Positions 1 through 13,035 are shown, numbered from the stretch's first letter. The stretch is DNA of 64,000 nt from Diphasiastrum complanatum (GCA_029204225.1 CM055093.1:5684933-5748932); one strand, 5' to 3'. Translations and numbers: made by a program. The notes: generated from the sequence alone by a model not told the origin.

Positions 1-641
1 TCACGCATAGATTCGTTCCCATGAGAGCGATAATATAGTTCAGATTTCAGCATACTCTAACATCCATTAACCCTAAGCATTAAGACTACATCCACTAACA
101 CTAGATCCACAATGAAGATAGCTTACTCTTCTCTCTCTCCCTTTCTCCCTCATAAAAGTATAAAAATATGCAATCTTAATAACAATCAAATCCAACAATT
201 AGCAAAACACAAATAAAGCATGAGAGATGGAGGTAAAGTGATAGAGAGCAAGGACATTCATAAATCCATTTCACAAGAGAACCAATCTGCTTTATTGAAA
301 TGGAGAAATGTACATGTGTAGGAACTCGAGTTGGTCCCTTTTTATAGCAGAGAGGAGGACCCTGGCCTCTGAATCCTATTGGTCCAATTCTGCCTCCCTA
401 ATTATTCAAATTTAAAAAAGAGTGAGAAATTGGAGGGAAACCCAGCTTTATTCACTAACTTGACATTTAGACCCAGTGACATTAAAAGTCCCGCAAAAAG
501 GCCTAAACTCCTTTTATTGACTTTCTAATCAATCAAATCTCTATGTGATCATCAGATTGGACTTACACACGCAGGGTGCCAAATCCCTCTCACTTATTAA
601 CTAGGGTTAGGGTTACCTCGGGATCTACAAACTCTCCAACA
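1..641 (-). repeat. 3' LTR (partial) of the Athila/Tat-like Ty3/gypsy element at the left edge
   Basis: On the minus strand an LTR begins TGTTGGAGAG at 641, right after a purine-rich tract, and runs leftward off the window, so its far end is not seen. It matches the LTR at 35959-36784 in patches, for example around 564-590 against 36698-36724 and the TATA-like block at 338-348 against 36423-36433. The TATA-like sequence on the minus strand is TATAAAAAGG, a plausible LTR promoter. Assignment as an LTR rests on the polypurine tract, the TG start and the homology to the second copy. Confidence 0.7.
338..348 (-). promoter_or_regulatory. TATA-like box in the LTR
   Basis: The minus strand reads CTATAAAAAGG. 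An equivalent TATAAAAAGG occurs in the related LTR near 36423-36433, so the box is conserved between the two family members and probably marks the LTR promoter. Activity is not shown. Confidence 0.5.
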
Positions 642-653
642 GTATCCCCTCCC
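642..653 (-). other. Polypurine tract before the 3' LTR
   Basis: The minus strand reads GGGAGGGGATAC directly before the LTR start TGTTGGAGAG. A purine run touching the 3' LTR is the usual plus-strand primer of LTR retrotransposons. It fixes the element's orientation (minus) and the LTR boundary. Confidence 0.65.
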
Positions 654-693
654 AAACTGGTGGCGGTCCCACGACACCTGCAAGATGCAGTTA

Positions 694-1536
694 CTATGCG
701 CTTTTATTTGTTTCTCGTCGAATTTTCATTAAATGATATTGCACCTTCTCCATGAAATTGAGTCGGACAGTGTTGAAATCCAAATTGTGCGACAAAAAAC
801 AACGATGGGCTCCGACAATCCACTTTGAAGTTGTCCAAGACGTGAATCGAGATTCCCAGGAGCCTCCCATCATTGCAATGCGGAAATACAGTCTAGCCAC
901 TGGCAGTTGATCCTTGATGCTCTCTGAGGCCATTGGCTTATTTGGATCGAATGCCAATCATCCCATCTCGTTGCCACGGATGCCAATTGAGTCAAGTCTT
1001 TCGCAAAAAGCGTTGATTGCCTCACTGTCGGATTAAAAGAGTGTATATACTCCTGTTGGTACGCTTGTAGTGCCCAGTGGAAATCCATTGATATTTTTCA
1101 ATTGTAAGATTGATGGATGATTGGCCAGTTTGGCATATGGATCGTAATTTTGTCCATGGACAATCCCAAATCCTTCCACCTATTCCTACGCGGGCATTGG
1201 TACGTAATATGGATCTATGCGCAATTGGCGAGGGCTGGCCACATAACTAGTTTTCTCAAAAATTGTAACTCTCCAGGTTGGCTGCTCTCCCAATGCAGGT
1301 ATTTTATCCAATTTCTTGCCAGCCTCTATTTCAGAGGTCTTAAACTTAAGGACCCAACCACCACGCGAGGACTCATGAGGATATTGCGCTAAAAAGCTCT
1401 GGATCTGGTCCTCGACGCTGATTGGTCTTCTGAATAATGGCATGGTCCTTGATGAAGACGGACCCGGTTGCACTGCTTGTGGAACTGGCTGCTGTTCTTC
1501 AACTTCAGGGGCTCCACCCTGGTCCATGCCAGACAT
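694..1536 (-). pseudogene. Unknown ORF between integrase and the 3' LTR (broken)
   Basis: A reading frame starts with ATG at 1536, just inside the end of the integrase frame, and runs 116 codons. It continues in the same frame past two closely spaced stops near 1170-1180, then through a further open stretch to about 1035. After a frame change it ends with an 87-codon segment at 694-957. Together this is roughly 275 residues. The start is rich in Q, P, E and S, and later parts contain W-rich stretches (GGSWESRFTSW, TSKWIVG). I see no signal peptide, no membrane segment and no family I recognise. The position after integrase is where Athila-type elements carry an extra (env-like) ORF, but nothing here shows an envelope function. 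It could also be captured host or foreign sequence. Confidence 0.4.
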
Positions 1537-2121
1537 TTAATCGTTTTGTTGCTGCTATGCGTAGAGATGGGATTAAAAATTCAATCGGCATGACAACATC
1601 TTGACAATAAATCAGTTGAAAGGGTGTTTGATTTGTACTACTTTTGTAAGTGGCTCTGAATGCCTATAATGTTGCATGCAGTTTATGTTTCCAATCAGAC
1701 TGACTCGCTTCAACTGTTTTTGTCATAATAGTGCAGAGAATCTTATTGGAAGATTCAGCCTGGCCATTCTCTTTGGGATAATAAGGAGTACTAAATCTGT
1801 GTATAACAAAAAAAATCTTCCAGTAAACACTTTATTGTTTGATTAACAAAGTGTGTACCACGGTCACTGACAATCTTGATCGGACATCCAAATCTAATAA
1901 TAATATTTTCATAGAGAAACTTGGCCATAGATTTCGGCGTAGGCCACCAACAACCTGATTGCAAAAGTTTTGCGAACAGTAATATTTGTAGAGAAGTGTC
2001 CTCCGCTCATGCCATCATGTGAAAACATGATTAAATTTGGTATTTCATGCGGTAAAACACATCTACATAGAATATTATATGATCCACAATGATATAATTG
2101 TCTTGCAATCAATTGATAAGG
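1510..2121 (-). pseudogene. Ty3/gypsy integrase remnant
   Basis: Read on the minus strand, 1909-2112 gives an H2C2-type zinc-binding region (VLPHEIPNLIMFSHDGMSGG). 1560-1900 gives catalytic-core features, including a VSDRGTHF-type motif with the second catalytic Asp and a PYYPKENGQAESSNK block with the catalytic Glu, then a PFQLIY/VVMPIEF segment. Integrase joins the cDNA copy to host DNA. The frame is broken in several places, and the C-terminal domain stops early where the unknown downstream ORF begins. It lies directly downstream of RNase H, as in all Ty3/gypsy pol genes. Confidence 0.75.
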
Positions 2122-3956
2122 TTAAGCCTTATGAATCAATTCTCTCTTCTGTACTTTTGTCAAAGAGTCATTCGGTTGTCCTAGCATCAGGTACTCAACA
2201 ATATCTTCTTCCCACTTAGGTACTGCTTTTACATAGAACAATGCAACATCTGGTAATTCATCATCCACCTCAGTATTACTTGGTGCAGATTCAATTCTCG
2301 AAATGCGGTCGGCTAGATAATATTGCTTCCCCTTTCGAACTACAATTCGAAAGTCAAATTCAGTCAATAACAGTAACCATCTTGCAATACGTCCAGTATT
2401 GCACGCCTTGTTTACCAAGTAAAGTAATGGCTGGTGATCCGTATAAAATGCAAAGTGCGTTTCCATGAGGTAATGACAAAATTTTTGAACAGAAAAAATC
2501 ATGGCTAACGCTTCACATTTGGTTGTTGAATAGTTCTTCTCTAGATCTGTAAGCTGTCTGCTTGCAAATCGTATAGGATAGTCCTTCTTATAGTCACATG
2601 GCTGCATCAAAACTGACAAAATGGCATATTTCGAGGCATCCGTGTGAACATAAAACTCAACCGTCAAATCTGGAGAACGCAGTATCGGTACTGAAGTTAA
2701 TGCTTTTTTTAATTTTTCAAAGGCTTCTAACGCCTCTACTGTCCAAATAGGAACAATAGTTAGTTTATATATAGGTCTTGCTAAATCCGTAAAGAAGATA
2801 ATAAAAATTCGATAGTAGTTCACATGACCATAAACAGATAAACTCCACGAATTGTTGTTGGCGGTGGCAATTCCACAATAACCTTGATTTTAGAATAATT
2901 TGTGGCAATGCCATGTCTCGATATCACATGCCCAAGCACAACTCCGTGGGAAACCCATATTTGACATTTTTCTGGATTTAGGAAAATTTGATATTTGCGA
3001 CATCTTTCAAATACTTTCTCCAATCGATCCAGGTGGCCAGTATCCGCACTATGGACTCCCAGGTCATCCAAGAAAATTTCAAGAAAGATTTGTAGATAAT
3101 CTTTAAAAGCAAATTGCATTACTCTTTGGAACGAACTTGGTGCATGTGCTAGAGTCCAAACGTCATTACTTTGTAAGCATAGGTGCCCCATTCTATTGCA
3201 AAAGCTGTTTTGTGGTGATCTACAGGTGCAATCTTGATCTGGTTGTAACCACTAAATCCATCCAAGAAACTATAAGCTTCCGCTCTAGGAAGGCGGTCCA
3301 AAATACTTTCAGTAAAAGGTAATGGAAAGTGATCCTTCCGCGTCACTTTGTTCAAAGCCTTCAGATTCACACAAATTCTCAATTTTCCATTCTTCTTAGG
3401 AACAATGACAATCGGTGAAACTCATTCGGTATGTTCGATCTCATAAATAAAATTGACGTCAAGTAGACTCTGAAGTTTTTTCTTTATATGCAACATTAGG
3501 ATTACAGCGATAGAACTTTGCTACCTTTGGAACTGCATCAGGTACTAAAGGTATGGTATGTTCAATAACTGACGTCGGAATACCCTTCAGATCTTGGTAA
3601 GTCCATGCAAAGCAATCTTGATACTTAATAAGTAATGTTCGAAGTGCTTGATACTTTTCAGGATTAACTTGTGATCCAACTTGTACGATCTTTTCTGGTT
3701 CTCCTGGTTCAACAAGATTCATTGGCTGTGTCCTAGCTAGGCCACCATAAACATCTTTCGATTCTGACAACTGTTCTTCGGGTTCACGATGTGCTTTGGG
3801 TAACATGATAACCACATCATCTAGTGTATAGCGTTTAAAATATTCGAGCATATCATGTTGGACTCCATCTGCTTGTTCTTTGTCGAAAGGACTTGTCTTG
3901 GATCTTCGCTTAGCCTTCTTAGCAAGAATTGATCGTGGAGTGATGACTTCTGACAC
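2122..3956 (-). pseudogene. Ty3/gypsy reverse transcriptase and RNase H remnant
   Basis: Minus-strand frames at 3459-3956, 3149-3382, 2820-3191 and 2122-2823 form one pol region broken by frameshifts. The first part includes a YTLDDVVIMLPKA segment shared with the element at 32287-32874. RT motifs follow: KMRICVNLKALN equivalents, FLDGFSGYNQIKIAP, and the catalytic box as FLDDLGVHS. RNase H shows the catalytic Asp in VHTDASKYAI, the Glu in STTKCEALAM and the Asp in YTDHQPLLYL. The protein would copy element RNA to DNA. The remnant is degenerate but collinear with gag and protease upstream and integrase downstream. Confidence 0.85.
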
Positions 3957-3976
3957 GATGATGTCTTGCTAGAACT

Positions 3977-4429
3977 CTAACTTGTAGAATCATCCTTGAA
4001 TTTTCCTTTGTCTTTATCCAGTAAGGGTGGCACATTCTTTGAATCAATCTTTTGAGGAGGATTTTCCCATTTCAGGATCGTATTATAATATTGTTTGGCT
4101 TGTTTCTTTGTCATTGACTCTATGATCCTGTCTTCCTTCAATAGAACTACTTTGGACGATTTTATTGTTGGTTTATCAGGAACATTACGCACTCCAAATC
4201 TGGTCGGATCCATATGATTTAGAATCTGCTCATCAGTAAGTTCTGCATTGTCATCATAAGTCAAGGAATGACTCACAAGAATGAGGTCATCTTCAATCAG
4301 ATCTGGTATAGGTTCCGTTGATATCCAAGCTACATTCAGCTCATTCAATAAAAAAGTGATCGGTGTATCCAAGGTTCGATCCAATAATGAAATCTTGTTC
4401 AAATCTGACTGATTATCTTGTTGACACAT
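3977..4429 (-). pseudogene. Linker between protease and RT of the gypsy polyprotein
   Basis: A 150-codon frame with LTDEQILNHMDPTRFG and TPITFLLNELNVAWIS. The same block, with changes, lies inside the 32875-34569 frame of the second family member (LTDEQVLHHMDP, NMINVAWLSAEP). No catalytic motif is visible, so it is best read as the non-catalytic stretch between protease and RT. The frame ends at a TAG, and RT resumes in another frame just downstream. Confidence 0.6.
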
Positions 4430-4639
4430 ATATCTTGTAGTATAATCAAGCGTTGCAAGAGCTTCATTTCAGTTGACAATATCCGTTTGAGAATCGTAAT
4501 GAACTTCCAAATTTTTCTCTGGTCCGTCACAAGTATGATCCATTATTGATGAATCATCATCCTCTTTTTGAACCACTGGTTTGATAGTCCAAGTTGCAGG
4601 ATCAACCTTGACTGCACGTTCACGATTTTCAAAAGTGAT

Positions 4640-5347
4640 TTTCCCGGTACCCCAGTTATGAATTACTTGCGCAACTCATAACCATGAGCGTCCCAATAGG
4701 ACTCAGTAGACGTTTGGTGCTTCTGGTAAGTCCATTACTACGAAAGTAATGACGAACTGTACTCTGGTAATTCTGACAAGTATATCTTCAACCATTCTTC
4801 GTGGACGTCTAATCAGCTAGCTTAATGGCAAAAGTCGCAGGCTTTATCTTTGTAAGGTCCCATTTTGCACATAGCTTTGTAGAAATCAGGTCAACTCTCG
4901 AACCGCCATCTATCTCACAGCTACTTCATTAGGAAATTGTCTATGCTGTATTGCCAGAGTACTATTTTTTTGTTCACTTTCCCAAGATGCTCTGACATGG
5001 AGTACTTCATTAGATTCTTCAAATCCAGCACAAAAGAGTGGCTCCTGATGGACTTCTGATTCTGTTTGGGCTAACAATTGCGCTAATACTTCTTTTGCTT
5101 TTGGCACCAACTTTAGGAACTCTATCAATGAGATATTGATCTTACTAGACTAAATATTCATGAGCAGTTCTATTTGTGGTGCTTCTGATTTAGTCATCCT
5201 GAAGGGTTCTTCATGATGATGCAACTGATCATTCATATCTATACGTGAATTTCTTGGTGACTGCAATGGCGAAAAATGAACTTCGGTTGTTGCTTTAGCA
5301 GCTTCAAGCTCCTCTTCTTCTTGTAGATGTTTAATCCACTGTCTCAT
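4640..5347 (-). pseudogene. Aspartic protease region of the gypsy polyprotein, frameshifted
   Basis: 5150-5347 and 4910-5128 give frames matching a plus-strand fragment at 49318-49790 (for example PLFCAGFEESNEVL against PLYCAGFEYSNKVL). Just below 4915 a frame change leads into EIDGGSRVDLIS, which looks like the DxG active site of a retroviral-type aspartic protease. A later stretch near 4640-4700 corresponds to the LLGRPWL-type flap region seen in the second copy. The enzyme would cut the polyprotein. Here it is disrupted by a frameshift and stops. Confidence 0.6.
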
Positions 5348-5350
5348 ATC

Positions 5351-5869
5351 TTAATATCTTCTTTTTTCTACATGAAGATTTGGATAGACTCCATATGTTG
5401 TTGGTATATCAGTTAATGGGATAAAATCAGCAGGTACTGGATCTACTACCGATTCTTTTTGCTTCTGTGCTCCTGTGACCATCAAGGGTACACTTGGTTT
5501 ATTTTGAGCTACTGGTCTTTGCTTGATTGTTATCAAATTTACAAGAGCTGTAGCTAGTGGTGGCTTCGATCTTGCTGGACAGTCTTTATAGCAATGCCCA
5601 TAACCACAATCATGACAAAATGGAACAAATTTTTCTTTATTTGGACATTCTGCAACTCTGTGATTTTCTCCACATGCAAAGCATCCAAGTGGTGCTCTGG
5701 TCCAGTTTCTAGATGCTTGTTGTTGCGCGGCAGCATAAATAGCATATTGCTCTGAAAATCCACCTTCTTGATCATTACCATAGTTCCATTGCTCGACACT
5801 TCTATAAGATTCTGGTTGGTGTAAATATGATATTGGTTGTCCAATTTTTATAAAAACTAGTAAATTCAT
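5351..5869 (-). pseudogene. Gag C-terminal part with two zinc knuckles
   Basis: The 172-codon frame contains CFACGENHRVAECPNKEKF followed by CHDCGYGHCYKDCP, two CCHC-like nucleocapsid knuckles that bind element RNA. The usual Gag capsid domain is not present upstream, so the element is truncated at its 5' side near 5870-5880, where strongly AT-rich unrelated sequence begins. The neighbouring protease region follows directly, as expected for gag-pro-pol order on the minus strand. Confidence 0.7.
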
Positions 5870-5880
5870 TAAGATCCATG

Positions 5881-8386
5881 ATTGATTTCACACTTGAGAG
5901 TGGCTTGTGCTGAAAATATATGACATTTTTTATAAATGAGAATTTTGATTTTTTTTTTTGATACACTATTTACAATTAGAATCAATTAATCAAAATCTAA
6001 AAAATTGAAATATACATGAAGTTATAAAAACAAAGTTTAAAAAATGAATTCGTATTAACAGCCCAATTTTTCATATCAAGTACATGAGTGTGTCAAAAAA
6101 AAAATGAAGATGTAATAGATTGGATATTTCTAATAAATATTGAATAAGAAAATTCCATGAATGATAAAATTTTATTTTCACTAATTATCTACTACATTTT
6201 ATAAGAATTTGAATATAATGATTACAATCTTCTAACTAAAAAGAGATTTCAAATAAACAGAAAAATATGTTACTACTTAATTAACATCAAAGAAATTTTT
6301 TTATATTATTGTTTTATTTTTTATAGAAAATTAGATGTATGTATTTTTATTTTAGAATTATCTATGTTTAGTATGCTATTATTTTTGACAACAAACAAGA
6401 TTTAGGACTAATATGAATTTGGATTTAAGTGATTAATGACGAATCTTTATTTTTTTTTATGTAGAAAAATATTTTATTTTATGGTGTTTTTTCATTCACT
6501 TGAGAAGTATGGTTTGACAAAAAATAATCAAAAATTTTATCAAAAATGAAAAAAAAATTATAAAAAAAAACTCTACTTTGTGGTTTAGAGTTTGTTTGCA
6601 TTCAAGTACACATAATATAACAAATCTTTAAAAGACAATATAAATTTTTAATATAAAAAAAAAGAGAAATGACATTATACTATGTTGTTCAATTTAACAC
6701 AATATTCTTTTAAGTTTGTTCACGAAATCTCAACAAACAAAATAAATATGTTGTATAAGAAAGTAGTATCATAGAAACAACAAATTTTTTAAAAAGTTTC
6801 ATTCCAATTAAAATAGTCACGTGCTCTAGCGATTCTATAGAAAAATAAGTATCTAAATGTAGATTATTGAGTTAAAGTAAAAATCTAGATTAATGATGGG
6901 AGAATGTCTAAGATAATTTTCTAAAAAACTAAAAAACTATCGCAACTAAATAAAAATTTATTTTTCTTATAGATTATTATTTATTTTTAAATTTTAATAA
7001 ACAAATTTTGTATTATGCACAATAGGATGTCAATGTACTTGGGATGGAAACGACCACCTCCTCACATTGATGGAGGAGATCGATGGAAATAAGCATATTT
7101 CATGAGTGTTTTATGAGTGCAACATGTTTGTATATTTTTTTTTAACATAAATATTTTCCAAATTTCTCCACCAATGTTGCAAAAAATCATTGAGTTTATC
7201 ATAAAATTCTAAAGATCTCATGTATAAGATCACCATATGTTTTAGAAAATTTGAGACAATAATTAGATGAAAGTTTTGGATCGTAAGTTCATATCATTTG
7301 GCTAAATGAAATCAATGATAAACCCAAGTCACCATAAAACACAACTCTATTCAAAATAGTCATTTTATGAAATATAAAATCTAAACTATTTAGCAAATTT
7401 TTTTAAGATAATAATAGCTCTTTGTTTGTTGATTTTTATGTATCACCGTTCTATTCTTGTGATTGAAAATCTTATAGTACTACATTGACAAACATAACAC
7501 ATGGTTTGTTTTTTAGTTGAAACGAGTGTTATACAAACAATTACATTATCTATTTTACAATACTTAGTATATTTTTTTTCACAAAAAGACATTCTATCTA
7601 ATAATTAATATGGATTTTTTGTATAAACTTTGAAGGAATATCTAAATTTTAATAATTTTAGATTTGAGTTTATCAATATTTTGTCCAAGATGTACTAATA
7701 AATGAAATGTTACTTTCGCAAGTGTCATCATGTGTATCAAATATGTGGACATAAAAAATCGTAATATTTTAATATTGATAATTTTTAACAATTGCTAAAA
7801 ACATAATTTAAATACATTATATACTGGTCAAAGTTGAATAAAATGTTATGGACGTCAAACCAAACAAGAATAATAAAATTTTAAAATGAGTTATGATATG
7901 TAGAATTTGTTTTTCAAAATGTTTAAAATATAATAAAATTTAAATGATTCAGACATATTGCAAAAGAAAGTTTTTATTAGAAAGAAAAATCTCTCAAAAG
8001 ATAAGTATACATATATATTTGAAACCATGTGATAACACTAGATAGAATATAAATCTATTGAAAGTACATTTGAAGTGTGTCTAACACTTTACTTAATTCA
8101 TATCCAATTTTAATAAATAAATATAGATTTTGTATGCATTAACTTCAAACTCATTAATGTGATGAATATTACAATTGCACATCTTACTCACAAAGAGTTT
8201 TACATAACAAATATTCCAAGTAACTTAAAACCACATTAGGATAAGGCAAGATACATGTTTCGCTTACACTTTCATTCTAAGCATTTTTTAATGCCAAACA
8301 TCTTTGAGTGAGATAGACAAAATATATAAATTCATGTAAAACTTCAAGATTTTTTTGAAGTTGATCTTTTCAATGGAAACATACAA
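5881..8386. other. AT-rich stretch without recognisable genes
   Basis: About 2.5 kb of strongly AT-rich sequence with many A and T runs and frequent stops in all frames. I see no coding remnant, RNA gene or LTR boundary. It starts abruptly at the truncated 5' side of the gypsy element. Confidence 0.6.
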
Positions 8387-8453
8387 TATATAATGATTGC
8401 AACCATGTTGTCTCATCAATATATAATGATTGCAACCATGTTGTCTCATCAAG
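8387..8453. repeat. Short tandem duplication (about 33-bp unit, two copies)
   Basis: The phrase beginning ATATATAATGATTGCAACCA is present twice in immediate succession without visible differences, then the sequence returns to unique AT-rich DNA. A recent local duplication is likely. Confidence 0.85.
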
Positions 8454-8505
8454 CTTGAATATTTTTTTTTAACAACATAACAAATAATGTTATTTTCTTG
8501 TGTAC

Positions 8506-8508
<3 letters not shown>

Positions 8509-8593
<85 letters not shown>
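8509..8593. repeat. (AT)n microsatellite, about 85 bp
   Basis: Uninterrupted alternating A and T from 8509 to 8593. Repeats of this purity vary in length between individuals and can form cruciforms. Confidence 0.95.
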
Positions 8594-8595
<2 letters not shown>

Positions 8596-9224
8596 TATAT
8601 CATTACACAAGTAAAATATTTGTCAACATGATTTGATATGCTTATAAAGCATCTTATGAGAATTTTGGATATATTGATTTTTTGGTTCCTTAAAAAAAAA
8701 TGATCAAGTTACAAAGTATGATTGTTGTCATTACCTTTATTTCTGTTCTTGGTTGAGATTGTGTGTGTGTGTGTGTGTGTGTGTAGAAAGACAATTAATG
8801 CATCTTTGCTCTTTCAGTTTTCTACATTTGCTTCTCTAATCTTCAAGTGAGTTTTTGAGAGACTTTGTTAGAACTTGTTAGCACTATGATTTCCATTGAA
8901 CTTCTTTCTTGTAGAATAGGGATTATGGATGAGTAATAAAAAATTTGAAATATACATATATATATATCCATGTATGGATTTTTTAATGTGGATAACACAA
9001 GTATGGATAATCCACCTATTTCCAAAATAAATGTTCTATATATAGCTATGTACATCCAAGTGGCGAACTGGCAAAGTATGAGACACCAACCTGCCATCTA
9101 TGGATAGTTGGATGAGTTGGTGGAACGTGCGAATCACGCATTGGGGTGACTGCATGGTGTCGGTAAGTTTGCCTACGAAATCACCCCAACTATAGATGTT
9201 TCAAATAATGCAATCTTGAAAAAT
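8594..9224. repeat. Gene-free stretch with a (TG)n microsatellite at 8760-8784
   Basis: A 25-bp TG run lies at 8760-8784. The remainder is unremarkable AT-rich sequence. A short minus-strand ORF at 8843-9097 has no recognisable features and is probably chance. Confidence 0.7.
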
Positions 9225-10340
9225 TCAATCGTGCAACTGTATTGCTAAAGGATTTTTTTTTGGCGTACACAGGTCATAAAAATGAAACAAAAGGGGCAAA
9301 CAATCCAAGAACCAATCTCTCTGAATCAAAGCATAGGAGTTGGCTTGCTGGTGAGGGGCATCACAACTCGATATCGCTATATGATGCTTGCGTCTTAGAT
9401 ATGGCCAACGCTCTACTCCAGAGCACAAAGCAACATGCATACACTCTTGGCAGACATCTGGGAGAGGGGCCAAGCCTAGAGACTTTAATAAACCGAATTG
9501 CATCTCGCAATTCAACCCTGTCCCGTGAGGTGCTCTGGACAGTCCAAAATGCTGAGATCGGAACACCAATGCACCATGCATCGGAAGGTCTTGATGGGGA
9601 TCGGGACACACTGTACATCGAAAAAGAAGACCAACCATTGTTGTGGTTGTGGAGCCAAATAGCATCCATAGACCAGAATTCAACTTTGAGAGTGCGAAAT
9701 GAAAGAATAAGGGCCGGCCTGGAAAGATGGACCTTTGTTCCACAACATCGTCCTCCAAACCATTTGAACAAGCCACTTCTACAAATCAATCCAGCACATG
9801 CATGATTGAGGGAGAGAAAGTTGTTGAGCATGAAATACACAGTACCTTTTGGGCTATTAGAAGGACCTCACAAAGTAGTCGTGTAAAATGTTTGGGTTGG
9901 TTGCCCCAACACAAAAAATGTGGGACTGCAATTCCAAATTGCTCAAAAGAGGTGCATGCTCCATGTTTCTGGTCTACAAGGACCCACCCTAATGGCAAAA
10001 CTTAGCAGATAATCTGGTTTTGTAACACCGATGTCACCCCCTAGCAGCCAGAGAAGAGCATAGACCCTATCCCAAGTGAAATTCCAAATATTTGGCCCAT
10101 TGCATTTGGCACCAATTTGACACAAATAGAAGTAGATATGCCTACACGTGGAGGGTTTCAGGTAGAAACAGCCTCTTGAAGCAAGAGCTACTAAATCACA
10201 ACAACCCACTGGCCACAATCCAGAGGGTACAAGTTTCTCAATACCAAGCACCCATACAGAGTCGCATGCCACTCAAAGCGGGGTGCGACGTCACAAGTTT
10301 AGGCCGGGGGTGTCAACTGCAACACGAGAGCGGATAGAAA
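9225..10340. other. Unidentified GC-richer block with long overlapping ORFs on both strands
   Basis: The base composition changes visibly here compared with the AT-rich sequence on the left. A 187-codon frame on the plus strand (9242-9805) overlaps 183- and 159-codon frames on the minus strand (9225-9776, 9361-9840). None shows a motif or family I recognise, and mutually overlapping frames suggest that few stops occur by chance in GC-richer DNA. It may be a fragment of an older repeat or of organellar DNA, and I cannot tell which. Confidence 0.35.
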
Positions 10341-11051
10341 GGGCAATTTCTATGATTGCTCAAGTGACCGCAGTTAAGGTAAACGAGCAACACAAATCTG
10401 AGATTTTTTAGCTACAAACTGAAGGTGGACGAAGTTACAACGTACACATAGGCAGCCACCCAATGTGCACATGTCTTGACTTCCAAAAATGATTGTTGGG
10501 AGGAAAATCCTATCTGGCTTGCAAACATATATACTTCATATTTCTCAGGGTGATGGGATTAGATCAAAACACAAATATGTTTATCCATCAACTGATGTTA
10601 AGTTTCAAGCATTGTCACGGGAATGCACATACACATGAGGTAGAGCTAGGTATCCCCAAATGCACTATTTGTTCATAGAACTCACCTAATTTAAAACGTT
10701 AGAGTATGCAAAGCTTTGTGATGTAAGCTTGTTTCGGTTTCATACTCTCGAAAAAGAACAATGATAATGTGCTAGTTTTGGTCTTAAAATTGCTATGTAA
10801 TGAGCGTTCACCTTAGCTGCAGAGATCCTCCCCACCATTTCCAAAATGCAAATCTATGTATCATAGAACACATTTTGGTTTCATGCTTTTCTCAGAATGA
10901 ACAATCATAATGTGTTGCATTTGTGTAGCACCCTTTCAGCTTCAATTGTCCTCTGAGAACACTATTGTCTTGTTGGTGCCATTTCTGTTGCATGCACCTA
11001 GAACTCTTCGACTAGTCTGTTTCTTGACAAGCTTTTCCACATAGCTTTGAA
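10341..11051. other. No gene seen
   Basis: Mixed-composition intergenic sequence. The short open frame at 10493-10678 has no supporting features. Confidence 0.5.
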
Positions 11052-11088
11052 TCATACTCGTCTTTGATTAAATTGAACCGATATGGAC
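11052..11088. repeat. 37-bp exact direct repeat, left copy
   Basis: The 37 bases starting TCATACTCGTCTTTGATTAA recur exactly at 14139-14175, 3.05 kb downstream in the same orientation. Flanking bases differ on both sides, so the repeat has sharp edges. Confidence 0.9.
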
Positions 11089-11832
11089 CAATTGACCGTA
11101 TGCTGATTAGTATGGCACTCGCCCTTATACGATGATATAACGGCTTGGCCTATTGCTAAAAAATTGTGTGTATGGGAAGACTGGACTATGTTTTAAAATG
11201 CTATGCAAAGCTGTTAAGTAGTATAACTTCTTTTGGACATGAATAAACAATTGTCGTTCAGCTATGACACCTATCTTCCTCATTGAACTAACTTGAGCGG
11301 TTTTGTTTTGTGGGATGGTGACAGGTATGAGCTAGACGTCTTGAAAGTGGTTATGCTTTACGGTGCTTTCTAGTACTGTATTTTACTTTTCAGCTATACT
11401 TTACCTTGTTGGATTATGAATAAAGGCTTTAAAGACTTTAGTCTTGCTTTGTCAAGAGGAACTAAGTGCGGTCTTGTATCTCTCTCTCTTGCATCCTGGT
11501 GGTGTAAATTCGACTATTCCTTGGTTGGGATAGTACTGAAACTCTTACCTTTTATCTGATTCATAAGCTAGCAAAGGTCCTTTTTTATGTTTTAGTCCAC
11601 ATGATGGTTTCAAGAAGCTACAGCTTTGGGTTACGGGCAGCCCCTACCTCCACCTAACCTTTTTGTTCAGACTATTATTTGTTGTATGAAGAAGGCCGTT
11701 TTAGTTACATAAATTTATTGTTAACACTGATAGGGCTACTTGTGCTTCTACTGGACCTGAGGATAAAATTCTTTACTTGATTGATTTGCTAGAGACCATT
11801 GACTGGGTAAAGATTTATCTTGAGTTTGTTAA

Positions 11833-12114
11833 GAAGAAACAACCGTTGAGCCTTGTGGAAAATCTTATAGTCGTCATAATGATTCTGTTGAAAAGTTTGA
11901 AGAGGAAGAAAAGTTCTGCAATTCGCACATTAGAAAAGTGTTTATGTGTTTGGAAAATGAAAACGGTATTTCTCCTATTGTCACTACCCCTTCTACTTCT
12001 AATGCTCCCGTCTCCCCTCAACCGCTTGTTTATACTGAAGACCTTGATGAAGACAGTGCCTCTCAACTTGAGATCTTCTCTCAAGACATTTGCGATATCG
12101 GTGACCTCTTATGA
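11833..12114 (+). pseudogene. Possible coding fragment, acidic and low-complexity, 93 codons
   Basis: An open stretch between stops reads as coding-like protein with KFEEEEKFCNSHIRKVF, then PSTSNAPVSPQPLVYTEDLD and SQLEIFSQDICDIGDLL before TGA. It has no ATG at its start, so it would be an internal exon or a broken piece. Acidic and Ser/Thr/Pro-rich composition is common in linkers of both host genes and copia polyproteins. I do not recognise the family. A 127-codon frame in another phase overlaps it and looks less protein-like. Confidence 0.25.
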
Positions 12115-12371
12115 TTTCTGCCAATCCAAAAAACTGCCAAGTTTCTTTTGTTCCTGCTAGAATCATTGAGTATAAATCCACTCTTACCTCTTACAAGCTC
12201 TGGAGTCTCCCTTCTGTTAATTTCCTTGAACTGATACCTATTGACCTTTGGATTCTGATGACTCATCTGACAGAAAAAAAAATACAAGTCTGCAAGTTGG
12301 CCACTTTGCACAAAAATTCATCACTCGAGACCCTTGTTTCTTTCGATACCATTATCCGCATAAACAAATTT

Positions 12372-13030
<659 letters not shown>

Positions 13031-13035
13031 AAGAG

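Noticed and set aside
9242-9805. 187-codon ORF as a real gene
   Set aside because: Equally long frames exist on the opposite strand, no family is recognised, and the composition alone can explain the lack of stops; kept only as an unidentified block.
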